A DNA stretch of 64,000 nt. Origin: Oscarella lobularis. Its lineage: Eukaryota > Porifera > Homoscleromorpha > Homosclerophorida > Oscarellidae. Below are positions 10,852 through 21,818 of the stretch, piece after piece. The stretch covers positions 2,035,733-2,099,732 of the forward strand of contig NC_089175.1 in the NCBI RefSeq assembly GCF_947507565.1, written 5' to 3'. The notes under the pieces were generated by a model. It saw nothing but the letters and a program-made list of their open reading frames with translations, was not told the DNA's origin and did no database searches. The position numbers were made by a program, and so were the translations under genes. Each line of letters opens with the position of its first letter. The first letter of the stretch is position 1.

Positions 10852-11519
10852 ACGGTGTATGATCTCACGAGAGGAGTTGCGATGATACAGGAAGTCGAAG
10901 AGGAACTCGAAAGCAAAACGAATCGCCCAGCATCACGTTCAACGTTTCGACGTTCAACTTCATTTGATTCATTGGAAGTTGTTGCATGCGCGTTTATCTG
11001 TGTGTTTGTCTTCTATATGGTGCTGGCGTCTCTCTTCTTACCGCAGATGTGTTTCTGATGTCTCTCTAAGTGCAGACTCGGTTCTCAGCGCACTATAAAA
11101 GTCTGACTCGAATACTCTACACGCAGCTTTTAATCTATTCAGTTATTTTGTCTCCCTCAAATACCAACCGCTACCCGGTAGTTTATCTTTTTCCTCTTCA
11201 TGCGTACGGAGCTGAGAGCCGTGCAAAACGAATGATTTTGATGCACAATGACGTCATGGACCAGATGACGCAAACCGAACGGAAGCGATTGAGAACAGTA
11301 AAACAATAGAAGGAAGTTTACATTTTTAGCTAAAGATCCTATTTACGTGCATACCACGGGAAACGTTTATAGTAATATTTGCATTTTAGTGACGTCAGCT
11401 TCCCTGACGACCAACGCAGTCACTAGGACTCTACGCAAGCACAACCTAATCACTTTAGCCTTTCGGAAGGCTATAAATTTGCGCTGCACGCTGGCATATT
11501 CACAGAAGTCCGCGTCAGA
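10852..11519 (+). other. Leader relic and possible promoter of a secreted-protein remnant
   Basis: Bases 10852-10945 copy the TIR-gene leader (compare 5480-5570). After that no gene is recognised. TATA-like sequences occur at 11094 (CTATAAAAG) and 11471 (CTATAAATT). The second lies about 50 bp before an ATG that starts a signal-peptide-like sequence, a plausible core promoter. Confidence 0.3.
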
Positions 11520-11855
11520 ATGTTTAGGCATCAGTTCCTTTTGATTGTTCCTGTCCTTTTAATTAATTGCGCCGTTGCCGATTTTCCACTCTGATTTGCT
11601 AGTGGCGAACGGCGCAATCCACAAAGGCAAAGTCTTCTACGAGCCCAAACATTCGTTCAACGGAGGAACCAACTTCAAACTGCCAGCGACCAGCCTCCGA
11701 AAGAAACGGTTTTCTTACCGCGAGCAACCGTATCGTATCTGAAAGTCCCGCACTGCGTCGTCGATTTCGAAGGAATTTTCGGCTTTCACACCATCAACCC
11801 GGCAACCGATGGTCTCTACATTTCTCTATACGACGTGAGCGGAAATGCCAGCTCG
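11520..11855 (+). pseudogene. Decayed secreted-protein gene, interrupted by a transposon
   Basis: ATG at 11520 begins MFRHQFLLIVPVLLINCAVA, a good signal peptide. The following sequence has only short open stretches in changing frames (ANGAIHKGKVFYEPKHSF; then VPHCVVDFEGIFGF and DGLYISLYDVSGNASS up to the transposon end). I do not recognise the family. A possible continuation lies beyond the transposon at 14883-15018 (EYKYLTAMCWGSIAPKK). It could be a real gene before the insertion; coding evidence is weak. Confidence 0.3.
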
Positions 11856-11879
11856 TATGGCGCTACAACAGGGTCAAAA

Positions 11880-12306
11880 ATGAATGAATGAATGAATGAA
11901 TGAATGAATGAATGAATGAATGAATGAATGATACGAATGAATGAATGAATGAATGAATGAATAAATGAATGATTCGAACGAATGAATGAATGAATGAATG
12001 AATGAATGAATGAATGAATGAATGAATAAATGAATGAATGAATGAATGAATGAATGAATGATACGAATGAATGATACGAATGAATGAATGAATGATACAA
12101 ACGAATGAATGAATGATACAAATGAATGAATGATTCGAATGAATGATTCAAATAAATGAATGAATGAATGAATGAATGAATGAATGAATGAATGAATGAA
12201 TGAATGAATGAATGAATGAATGAATGAATGAATGAATGAATGAATGAATGAATGAATGAATGAATGAATGAATGAATGGATGAATGAATGAATGAATGAA
12301 TAAATG
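11880..12306. repeat. (ATGA)n tetranucleotide array, left subterminal
   Basis: About 427 bp of ATGA units with scattered variants (ATACGA, ATTCGA, ATAA). It begins right after the left TIR. The long minus-strand open frame of IHSF repeats here is a product of the microsatellite, not a gene. Confidence 0.95.
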
Positions 12307-12341
12307 TAAGAAACAAATTGTGGTTGATATTAACTTTGAAA

Positions 12342-14378
12342 ATGGCTGCTGATCTTGGACGAATTCGAGAAGCTCTCGTACGCAGAGTTGAAGCTGTTAT
12401 TCGAAGCGTTCATCAGCTAGGGAGCGATCTCTTTCTTGTTCACGCTTCTGACGGCATTCTCACGGAATTGCAAAGTCTCTATCAAGTAGTTGGCCGCCTC
12501 TCTCTTGTGTACGGTGAGCAAGCTGGCCTCCTTCGCTGCATTACATCTACGATCGATCTCCTTGTTAACCATTCCGCCGAAGGAACTGTTGAAGACATGG
12601 AGACTGTGCAAGGAAGTCGTGGCCGGCCGTCCTATTTCATATCGGAAGATCAGCTTCGTTATTTTGTCGACAACGGTTTTTCAGTCCCTCAAATATCACG
12701 TTTGCTTACAGTCTCCATTTCTACTATCAAGCGTAGACTGCGTCAGTACGAAATCAGCATCGAAGGGTCTTATACACAAATTGAAGAAGACGAACTCCTT
12801 CGTCGCAAACAAGCGCTGAAGCAAAGTAACCCCACAAGCGGTTATCGCATGATTTACGCTGCCTTAAAACAAGAAGGAATTAAAGTTCCCGTTCACCGCG
12901 TGCGCAAATGCTGTTTTCGAGTGGATCCAGGCGGAACAGTGTCAAGATGGATGATGGCAAGGTTTTCCGGACCTGAAGAGCATAGCGGAGCATCAGAAGT
13001 CGCTTATTGAGTCAGGCGGAGACGAAGGGGAAAATCTCGCAACAGTGAACGTTCGGGCTTCCCACCTGTGGGAAGACGCGTTCTATTTTTTCTCGAAAAA
13101 AAATACAACCCTCTTCGTCCAATGAAAGTAAGCCACCCTTTTAATTTTTTTTGGTTTACACTGGTACACAATTAAAATTTAGATTCAATTCGTTGGCGAA
13201 ACAGCAGTGGACTCAGGCGGTTGTGTACGTGAATTTTGGCGGCGACTTTCTGTTGCAATTATGGATCACCATTTTGTTGGCTTCGGCAACCGAATGCGAC
13301 CTCGCAAAGACTCAAAGGCACTTCTTGTAAAAAAAATACTCAATGACATATTCTTCATAATAATTCATGCTCCTTATGCAGGGCCGTCATTTTGCTATCA
13401 TCGGCCGAATTTTAGCCGCAAGTTTAGCACACGAAGGAGCTGGTTTCGCTTTTTTGTCAGACGCTGTTTACGAATATGTGATTACTGGTGATGTCACTGA
13501 CATTACGGTAACTCTTGATGACATTCCTGAAGCGGACGTCCAGCATTGGATCAAACAAGTATTCCTTCAAGACATTTTTCAGCGTATTAAACTAGTCTCT
13601 TTCAGATCGATACTTCTACTACTGACGCTGAACTACAGTCGCTTTTTGAAGATCTCGACAGTGATATGGTCAAGGCCGTTTGCGATGCAGGTTACCACGA
13701 GGTCCTCGCATCCATCACTATCAAGAAAAAAGAAGCCCTTCGCCATTGCCTCCTTCTTCACTTCGCTGTTCTTTGCGTCAAGGCAGAATTGGATCAACTG
13801 CGGGACGGCCTGAAGCTGATGAACGTCCTTTCCATCATGCAGTCTCATAAGGACATAATGAAGAAATATTTTGTTCACGACGAGGACTCAGCACTTACAG
13901 CAGGTGTGATTTTTTTGCTGGAAAGTTATTAGTGATTTTATGAAACTTTATTTAGAGGGCATCCTCAAAATGTTTGCAACAGCTGCCTTCACCGAGAAGG
14001 AGGAAGACGAAGAAAAATGGCAGCAAGAGACAGACGCGTACATGCTGTTTCAAAGATTTCTAGACGACTGCGAAGGTATAAAAGAACATTTATTCTCCAA
14101 TATTAAACTCTAAAATCGGGTTATCGTTTTCAGAGGGAAAGCACGACTGCAGCCTGTCCCATGTCCTGGCATTTTTCACCGGATCAAATGCAATTCCTCC
14201 TACTGGCTTTAGGCTGAAGCCCAAGTTGCATTTCAGTCATTCAGCAATTTTCCCACAGAGTTCAATATGCTTCCTAACGCTGACCTTGCCCGTTCAGAAA
14301 AAAGGTGAAGATGCGGAGGCATACGTCGAACGTTTAGTTCATGCCTTCGTCAACGTCACTCACCTTGGCCAAATTTGA
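12342..14378 (+). pseudogene. Transposon-borne HTH-HECT domain gene, frame-broken
   Basis: The first exon starts at ATG 12342 and encodes about 200 aa. It includes an HTH (QISRLLTVSISTIKRRL) and an IS3-OrfB-like HTH_21 segment (SGYRMIYAALKQEGIKV). The expected integrase core does not follow. Instead the sequence shifts frame (12950-13120) into HECT-like sequence (HLWEDAFYFFSKK), with a second break in a run of eight A. Further exons join cleanly: to 13127, 13183-13326, 13382-13558, 13606-13903, 13956-14075, 14134-14378. They carry HECT motifs: VDSGGCVREFWRRL, a GRILAASLAHEG helix, TGSNAIPPTGF, and Cys in SSICFLTLTLP at the position of the catalytic Cys of HECT ligases. Such G2E3-like HECT genes are common in invertebrate repeats. 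One or both frame breaks could be assembly errors. Confidence 0.6.
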
Positions 14379-14624
14379 ATCAAACTTGTTAAACGTTTTT
14401 TGTCACTGCGCTGTGTTGCGTACATTGAAATCTTTTTGCGTTATTTCGAAATGACCAGGTTGTTCCTTTTAAAGGCTGTAATTGTGTTCGGATTTGAAAA
14501 ACAGACCATTCTAAATCTGTCAGGGTTGTTGCTAATTAGGCATTAAAAGTCTGTGATTGTGTTCCGAATTGAAAAACATACTTTCAAAAATTTCAATAAA
14601 GACAACTTTCAGTTGCATTCATTC

Positions 14625-14841
14625 GTATCATTCATTCATTCATTCGTATCATTCAGTCGTTCGAATCATTCATTCATTCATTCGTTCGAATCATTCATTC
14701 ATTCATTCATTCATTCATTCATTCATTCATTCATTCATTCATTCATTCATTCATTCATTCATTCATTCATTCATTCATTCATTCATTCATTCATTCATTC
14801 ATTCATTCATTCATTCATTCATTCATTCATTCATTCATTCA
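14625..14841. repeat. (ATTC)n tetranucleotide array, right subterminal
   Basis: About 217 bp of ATTC units with TTCGTATC variants near its inner edge. It ends exactly at the right TIR and mirrors the left array in inverted orientation. Open frames of HSFI repeats here are artefacts. Confidence 0.95.
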
Positions 14842-14865
14842 TTTTGACCCTGTTGTAGCGCCATA

Positions 14866-15148
14866 ATATGGTGGATGTTTAAAAGAATATAAATATCTAA
14901 CCGCCATGTGCTGGGGTTCCATTGCACCGAAAAAATCGGTGAGAGTCAAAGCCATCGACCAGGAGCCGTTTGAAGTCGAAGGACCGAGGCCAAGTTTTAG
15001 GTTAGTTAATCCCTGAGTCGGAATTCTAACAACAGTGCATTTTTTCGCTTTCTGCATGCATGCATGAATGCATGCTGTCACGAATTATGAAGCTCATCAC
15101 GCGCCATACAATCAGAGATATAAGAGAGAGATACAAGTACTGTAGTCA
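14866..15148 (+). other. Flank of the transposon with a possible exon remnant
   Basis: An open stretch at 14883-15018 reads EYKYLTAMCWGSIAPKK and on to a TGA. It could be the remainder of the gene cut by the transposon. Otherwise I see only a TGCATGCATGCATG-type short repeat near 15053-15070. No recognised domain. Confidence 0.2.
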
Positions 15149-15198
15149 GGTGACCTGACCCTTCACGTGACCCGGGTCACGTGAAGGGTCAGGTCACC
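15149..15198. repeat. 50-bp perfect palindrome upstream of the 4xCARD gene
   Basis: GGTGACCTGACCCTTCACGT... reads identically on both strands with no spacer (centre between 15173 and 15174). It contains two CACGTG E-boxes and GGTCA/TGACC half-sites. It ends 17 bp before the ATG at 15216. It may be a regulatory dyad, a mini-insertion, or an extrusion-prone hairpin. Confidence 0.9.
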
Positions 15199-15215
15199 AC
15201 TTCGTGAAGTCCCGA

Positions 15216-18127
15216 ATGAATTTTCAGTGGGAGTTAGTTCACCGGCTTCTACCGAGATTGGAGGATCTTTGGGTTCCCGATATCGATGAGCTGTACGAAT
15301 TTGGTCTCGTAAATAGCGAGGAGTGCAAATTGTTGCGCTCTCTTTCTCGATCTCAACAACGTCGTATGGTACTCTTCGCATTTCTGCCGCGGAAGGGGAA
15401 GGGCGCGTTCGAAACTTTTCTCGCGGTTTTGGAGAGAAATGACAAATCAAAGGTTATCGCCAAGATGCTTTGGGAGAAGGCCAGTTGGGGCGCTTATCCG
15501 TACCTGAAGAAGCCCGAATACCGATCCAAGATTGACTGGGAGTTATTTGTTCAACCGCTCTTGCAGGAGTTGGCCGACGCTTGGACTCCCGATCTCGACG
15601 AGCTTTGCACTGTGCTCCGCCTTGATAAGAACGACTTGCCTGACTCTCTTTTTCGAAACGAACTATGCAAAACGTTGCTCATCGACATTCTGCCACAGAG
15701 AGGACGCGTGACTTACGGCACTTTTCTCGCGATGCTACCGAGAAGCAAAGAGATGGAGTTCATCATCCAGGTGCTCAAGGACTGGGAGGAGTCATTTTTA
15801 ACCTGCGAATTTCGCTTTTTGAGGGTTGATCGTCGATGGGGGCACGTCGTTCAAGTGCTCTTGCCAGATTTAGTGAAAATTTGGCGTCCTCATTATCTCC
15901 AGCGCCTTTACGACTTGCATATTCTGAGTAAAGAGGAATACGACACGCTTCTCGGGTTTCCTCATTTTGAACAGTGCAAAAAGCTGCTTATCCAAATTCT
16001 TCCATATAGGAGACCAGGATCCTACGATTTGTTTTTGAATGTGCTTCTGGAAACGGAAGAAGAAGATTCCGTTGTTGTCAACATGCTTAGGAAACGCGAG
16101 GAAGAACGAAGGTATGGAGCTAAATTAGGGGAGAGAGCGCTTGGTTGTAAGAATTCTTGGTAGAATCAAATCCGACTCTAAACCGTTGGACAAGCGTTGG
16201 TTTCTAATCCGCGAACCGCTCTATTCAAAAGTGGTTGCCGCTTGGAACTACCGTAGCTACGTTTTGAGTGCTCTTTTCGAAATTGAGCTAATCAGTTCCG
16301 AAGAGTATGAATTGCTTTTGAGTGATAGGGAGGATGTGCGGAATGAGTATGACCGAGGGTCGATTTCTCCAGAAGATCTTGATGGTAGAATTCGAGAGGG
16401 CGAATGCAAAAAGCTGCTCATTGATCTTCTACCGAAAAAAGGTCCTTCTTCTTTCAACAACTTTCTTGATGTACTGAAAGATGGCCAAACGGAACAATTA
16501 GATGTATGGCGTATATTGCACTCTGCTGCATCTGACGTTGCTTATTATGTTTCGCCCTCGGAAGAAGCAGCGACGGCTACACAGGCTGCTTTTGCATCTG
16601 CAAAGGTCTAATACTGTCTTTTAATTTAATTAAACGCCAAAGTACGTAAATCTATACTATTTAGGATGCTGTGCTTCAAGGCGAAGAGTCTTCTACTACA
16701 TTTTCTCTTCAATTCCACAACATGAAACTGAGCTTCACAAGAACGACAACTGTAGAAGAAGAAATTGATGAATTAGGCGGCAAGCTTGAGTCTGAGTTTT
16801 TCTCATTGACTATTCCTCGTGGAGCAGTTATGGGAAACCCTGTCAGAATAGGATTAACTATTTATGAATATCAGTCGGAGGCGTCAGAAGGAGTTGAAGA
16901 TGATTGTTATATAACAGATATTCTTGTGCTACATCCACGTGGCACACGCTTTGCAAAGAACGTCACAGTCTCTTTCAACCTAAAGACTGTAATATTTTCC
17001 GAAGAACAAAGCGCCACCCTTCTATATGATGAGGAAGAAACAGGCTTGTTTTTGCCCTCTCTTGTGGGACCAGTTGAGTCCACGGTGTTTGATAAAATGA
17101 CGGCTATACTTAATTCATCCGTCTTTGATATTAATACGAAGCACTTTTGCAAATTCTTTGCGTGCTTTCGTCGCTGCATTGGACACTGCTATCGTACCTT
17201 GGCGTTTGGGAGGTGGTCAAAGGGAGAATCTTTGCAATTGAAAAAGGCGACAATCGATCTTCATTTCACATCTACCAGACCAAAGTATGTTGACGTTGTT
17301 GAAAGGTGCAACAGAGGAAGGCCCGTACTTTTGAAGGATAATGCGCTAATCTACTTTTCAAAGAAAGGCAAATTCAATATTGAAGTCAATAAGATTAGCT
17401 ATGGCTGGGAACTTCAATCTTCCGCTCCAATGTCTATTGAGAAGCAAGAACTATATCGAGCAAAGAGGCACTCATCGAAATTCTGTTCGCGTGCTTTTAC
17501 GTTGATAAAAATCAAAGAGGACGCAAAGGAGCTTTGGCTTGAAGTTCGTCTAACAGACGAAGGGAAAACGAATTGTACACTCATATTAGATGAATATTCT
17601 TCATTTTATGTAAGTTCTCAATAGGAGCTCTTGGGTAGTGAACTAAGGTTGTGTTCTTGCTTACCTAGGCTCCTCCATCTTCCGTGTCTTCAAGTGAAAG
17701 AAGTGAGTAGATTATTAATAGTTTTTGGTATTTACTCAATGTTGATTGTTATAGGACAATCTTCGATGGAACCCTCTAGACAAGGTAGGCATGTCAATCT
17801 TCATGAGAGCCATGCTAATTGCACTATTAAACAGATGCTGATCTAGACCGATTTCCAACTAAAAAAGAGCTCCTTGACGTATCACAGGAAATCCTCGATA
17901 AATGGAAATTCGTGGCTAGGTACCTCGACGTGGAAGAAAAGGACGTCATTGCTGCTTCAGTAGACGCAAAGGGAGACGTCAGAGAACAAGCGTATCAAAT
18001 GCTTTCTATTTGGAAGGAGTGCCAAAGCGATGCTGCAACAGTCAAAGAGCTGTGCAAAGCTCTAGAATCGGTGAGTCTGAAAGCAACGGCGAGAAAGGTG
18101 TTTAGGTACTCGTCTTCTTTTGAATAA
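15216..18127 (+). CDS. Four-CARD, ZU5, Death protein
   Basis: Six exons join in phase: 15216-16111, 16164-16605, 16665-17609, 17669-17702 (34 bp), 17755-17784 (30 bp) and 17835-18127, giving about 879 aa. Residues 1-300 hold three tandem CARD repeats. Each has a DLW/DAW/KIW-P-L start, a CK-LLI-ILP-RG core and an F-L-VL helix. Exon 2 adds a fourth (ECKKLLIDLLPKKGPSSFNNFLDVL). Exon 3 carries ZU5 (ELGGKLESEFFSLTIPRGAV, LVLHPRGTRFAKNV) ending at KHFCKFFACF, then a UPA-like region (HFTSTRPKYVDVV, GWELQSS). The last exon is a Death domain (ELLDVSQEILDKWKFVARYL, REQAYQMLSIWKE). ZU5-UPA-Death is the order found in UNC5, ankyrin and PIDD. Repeated CARDs suggest filament nucleation. No frame break is visible. 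Confidence 0.75.
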
Positions 18128-18206
18128 AGCGCTGCAATTGAATTGTTTTTTTCTTGATTTATAATTTTTTAATTATTGTTTTTATACGTCATTTTTGGAG
18201 TCCCGG

Positions 18207-20241
18207 ATGGATCCTCGATGGGAGTCCGTCGTTCGGCGGCTCCTGCCGGATTTAGTGAACATTTGGCGCCCGCAACTTGATCATCTTTACTCCGCGTATC
18301 TTGTGACCTTTGAAGAATACCAATCGCTGAGCAGGCTTCTTTCGTTCGACCAATGCAAGAAGCTTCTCATCGAAATCCTTCCGCGAAAGGGGCCCAAAGC
18401 GTACGAAACGTTTCTCGAGGTGCTTTCGAAGACGGAAGGACAGGAATTCATCGCCGAAATGCTGGAAAACGCGGCCGGAAAACGAATAGAAGCGGAAGTT
18501 GCAACTTCAGTGTCTTCAACCGAAGAAAGTGAGTAGACATGTACCCCTTAGTTTTTGTACTGAGCATTGGTTAGGTGATTCTTTGACGAGTCGAGAAGGC
18601 ACGTCAACGATTTTTGACCGAATTCCGACAACAGAAAAAGAAGTTGCATTTGGTTCTTCCTCTGCTGAGAGTTCAGCCGTTCAGGTAAAACTGAAAAAGA
18701 AGAGAAAGCTGCAAATAAATAAATAAATAAATAAATAAATGTAATAAGACTTTTTGTACAGAAAGTTAATTCTGAATCATTTTCTGGAAATGGAGAAGAA
18801 ATCCCCCTCCCGAGAAACGTCGCACGAGATGCGCCGAGCAATCAAATCGCCATATGTCCTTCCAGCATTGCTTGTCAATTTAGAGACATGACACTGAAGT
18901 TCAGTAAGGCGCAAACGGTAGTTGATTACGTAGATGAGTCGGGAGGCGAAATCAAATCTCAGTACTTTTCGTTGAATATTCCTCCTGGAGCAGTCATAGG
19001 CAGTGCTGTGAAAGTTGGTTTCACCGTTTACGAGTATCAATCTGAGGAGTCAGAAGGAGTTGAAGATGATACAGACATAACAGATCTTCTGGTACTATAT
19101 CCGTGTGGCAAAAAATTTGCAGAAGATGTCACAATCAGAATGAGTCTTTTGTCATGTGTTGAACATCAACGCGCTTTTCTTTTTTACAAGGGGCCAGACT
19201 CCGTCTCCTTTTCTGATACTTGTGTTGGAGTGAATCTGACTCAAGTTTGCGGTGGCATTGGCATGTCGGCTCTCCTTCGCGAATCATATCTGGATATCAC
19301 AACGTCACATTTTTGCAAGTTTTTTGCTTGCTTGTTTGGCTGCATTGGGCATACCTATCACACACTAGCGTTTGGTAGGTGGGGAAAAGGAGAAGCCTCG
19401 CTAAAGGAAGCAGTAATTGATATTCACTTCACATCTCCCAGAACGAGTCACGTCGTTAAAAACTTGAAGCGCAACGAAAGCTTGTCTTTGCTCCTGGAAC
19501 AGAACGCAAGAATTTATTTTGATGGCACAGTTAACCTTGAAGTTAAAAATATTTGTGCTGATTGGCAACTGATTTCTGACGCCATCATGCCTATTGACGA
19601 ACGAAGCCTGAAGCAAGCAAAGAAAAATGCTGACAAGTACCACACGCAATCTTTGACTTTAAAGAAACAGAAAGAAGATGCAGCTAGTTATCCATGGATT
19701 GAACTGCGTCTTACAGGCGGAAGAAAAACTAACGTTTCCTTTACGCTGAAAAAATATTCTTCATACCAAACACAGGCAAGTCAGGGTGAAGTTAGGTCAG
19801 CCTCAGCCGGTGAGTACTTTGATCAGCCGCTGACTAACTCAGCTGTACGACGTTCATCAACGGAGTCTCCGAGTCATAGACATGGACAGGGTACGGGTAA
19901 ATTTTTATAAAAACGTTTTTTGACATTTGTTTGCAGAAACGCTGAAAAGAAAACCTACCCCCCAAGAGCTAAATAAACTGAGTGCAGAAATTGCTACTGA
20001 GTGGAGGCCTATTGCTCGATGTCTGCTGTCATTTCCTGACGCGACAATCGGTCAAATTGAAAAGGACTACGCGAATGTCCGAGAGCAGGCTTACCAATGC
20101 CTCCGAGAATGGATGCTGCAGGAGTCAGAGTCTGCAACCGTGGAAACGCTGTGCAGAGCTCTTTGCAGCGAAGGTAAGAAAGCTGTCGCGGCAAAACATT
20201 TTAAACTAGACGACGACGTTCTAAGGGGCTTCAATGTCTAA
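18207..20241 (+). CDS. CARD-ZU5-Death protein
   Basis: Exons 18207-18528, 18575-18684, 18762-19890 and 19937-20241 join in phase to about 621 aa. The start follows the motif GTCCCGGATGGATCC, shared with the CARD gene at 25439. Domains: CARD 1-100 (FDQCKKLLIEILPRKGPKAY), a Ser/Glu-rich linker, ZU5 (SGGEIKSQYFSLNIPPGAV, LVLYPCGKKFAEDV), a UPA-like region (KEAVIDIHFTSPRTSHVV), and a type-1 Death domain (ETLKRKPTPQELNKL, CLREWMLQESESATVETL). The final exon and its 3' flank are nearly identical to 5064-5990, so a segment was recently copied or converted. The second intron holds an AAAT run. Confidence 0.75.
18713..18740. repeat. (AAAT)n microsatellite in an intron
   Basis: Seven AAAT units lie within the intron 18685-18761. 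The paralogous intron near 25950 has a similar interrupted run, so the repeat predates the duplication. Confidence 0.9.
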
Positions 20242-20489
20242 TGTTTGCATTCACGCACATTTGTATGCGCTGAACTTTAGTTTGACTACTGTTTTAGCTA
20301 AGACTTTCCAGATAGCGATCATAGCATCATATACTGTGTCGCGATTGATAGACGGTGTATGATTTTACGAGAGGAGTTGCGATAATACAGGAAGTCGAAG
20401 AGGAACTCGAAAGCAAAACGAATCGCCCAGTATCACGTGCGCTTGGGGAACGCATTCCAATCCCCGAGAGAAGACCTCTGAGGCTCATC

Positions 20490-21579
20490 ATGGCTGGACT
20501 TATCAAAGAAGAAGGTTCTTCTAAACTTTCGGAGAGACATCATGCAGTTGTTTTCTGTTCTTTTCTTAGCCGGAAATGCATCTGATGAGCTGAGCCGGGA
20601 GCTCATAGAGAAACAACTTCCTTCGGTTAGGGTCGAGTATGAGAAACGAGAAAAGAACGACGATTGGGTATACGACATCTTTCTGAGCTTCTCGGGGAAG
20701 GGATCGCGAGACTTCTGTCGTCAAGTGCGCGACAGGCTGGAGTCTGCCGGAGCAAAGGTGTTCCTCGACGAGGAGAGCATTGAAGGGGGTAGTCACATTG
20801 TTCCAGTGTTGCTGGAGGCGCTTGGACAATCCAAATACGTTGCCGTCTTCTTGACGCACGAAATGAAAGGATCCTCTCATCCTGAAGCCGAAGCAACGGT
20901 CGCCCTGAAAGTTCATGGAGCCCGCGGCCGCCTACTTCCCTTGTTTCACACCATGTCTCCTGAGGAGTGTCGTGATGCCGACATCTTCGTCTACTTACCG
21001 GGTTCAGATGAAAAGCTTTACCAAATGATTGCTAACATTGTTGGCGAGAATCTGCAGAAAGAAAAGAAGGAAGACAAAGTCAATACAGCCGCTCGTTTTA
21101 TTCTTAAATCTATGAAATTTGAAATAAAAGAAATGGACACCGATCGTAGACGAGTAAGAGATGTTGTACTCACGTTTTATTCGGTCTAATTTATCTGTTA
21201 TCTAAATAGGCGTTCCGTCAGGAAGCAAAAGGTGAGCAATGACGGTATAGGCATATTTGACGTCTGTTTTTTAGAAATACTGAAAAGAAAACCTACCGAG
21301 CGAGAACTAAACAAACTGAGTAAAGAACTTGTTACTACTTGGAAGCCAATTGTTCGATGTCTGTCAGTTCCTGGTACTACTAGCGATCTGATCGAAAGGA
21401 ACTACCCGAATGACGCCCGAGAGCAGGCTTACCAAGCTCTACAGCAGTGGATGCAGCAGGCGTCAGAGTCTGCAACCGTAGAAGCACTGTGCAGAGCCCT
21501 TTGCGGCGAAGATAAGAAAGCCATCGCTGGAACAGTTTTTAAACTAGAAGACGAAGTTCTCAGTGGCTTCGAGGACTAA
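20490..21579 (+). CDS. TIR-Death protein
   Basis: Exons 20490-20514, 20570-21153, 21210-21231 (22-bp microexon) and 21275-21579 join in phase to about 311 aa. It begins MAGLIKEE, the shortened CARD exon. The TIR domain is nearly identical to that at 5697-6284 in its first half. Its second half matches the TIR at 1605-2197 instead (RGRLLPLFHTMSPEEC), so it is a mosaic. The Death domain is type 1 (EILKRKPTERELNKLSKEL, REQAYQALQQWMQQ). The TIR Glu (HPEAEATVAL) is kept. The leader 20242-20489 is shared with the gene at 5617. Confidence 0.75.
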
Positions 21580-21818
21580 TTTTTGCTTTATATGCGCCGC
21601 ACTTAGCTGAACTTTTAGCTAAGAATTTTCAGATAGCAATCATAGCTCATATACTTCCTCCTCAAACAATAGATATAGACGGGAACCCTGTATGATCACG
21701 AGAGGAGTACGTCGATACAGGAAGTCGAAGAGGAACTTGAAAGCGAAACAAATCGCCCAATATCACGTGCGCTTGGGGAAACGCATTCGAATCCCCGAGA
21801 AGACCTCTGAGGCTCATC
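21580..21818 (+). promoter_or_regulatory. Diverged leader of the CARD-TIR-Death gene
   Basis: This spacer is a diverged version of the TIR-gene leader (GTATGATCACGAGAGGAGTAC, then GAAGTCGAAGAGGAAC) and ends GGCTCATC before ATG 21819. The uORF of the other leaders is altered here. No other feature seen. Confidence 0.35.

Larger units (their letters stand above)
11856..14865 (+). mobile_element. DNA transposon with 24-bp TIRs and subterminal tetranucleotide arrays carrying an HTH-HECT gene
   Basis: The left end 11856-11879 (TATGGCGCTACAACAGG...) is the exact reverse complement of the right end 14842-14865. Directly inside each end is a long array, TGAA-type on the left (11880-12306) and its complement on the right (about 14625-14841). 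If the outer TA on each side is a target duplication, the TIR proper is 22 bp. The internal gene (12342-14378) has an IS3-like HTH at its start and HECT-like exons after it. The DDE/integrase core expected after such an HTH is absent, so this copy is probably non-autonomous or deleted. The HTH resembles that of the IS3-like eukaryotic class; I cannot confirm the class without a repeat search. Confidence 0.75.

Noticed and set aside
11816-12316. Long minus-strand ORF of IHSF repeats
   Set aside because: It is the translation of the ATGA microsatellite inside the transposon end, with no other coding feature.
11880-14841. CRISPR-like array from regular repeats
   Set aside because: Repeats are contiguous tetranucleotides without unique spacers, and this is a eukaryotic genome.
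14553-14858. Two + strand ORFs of HSFIHSFI repeats
   Set aside because: They are frames of the ATTC array at the right transposon end.
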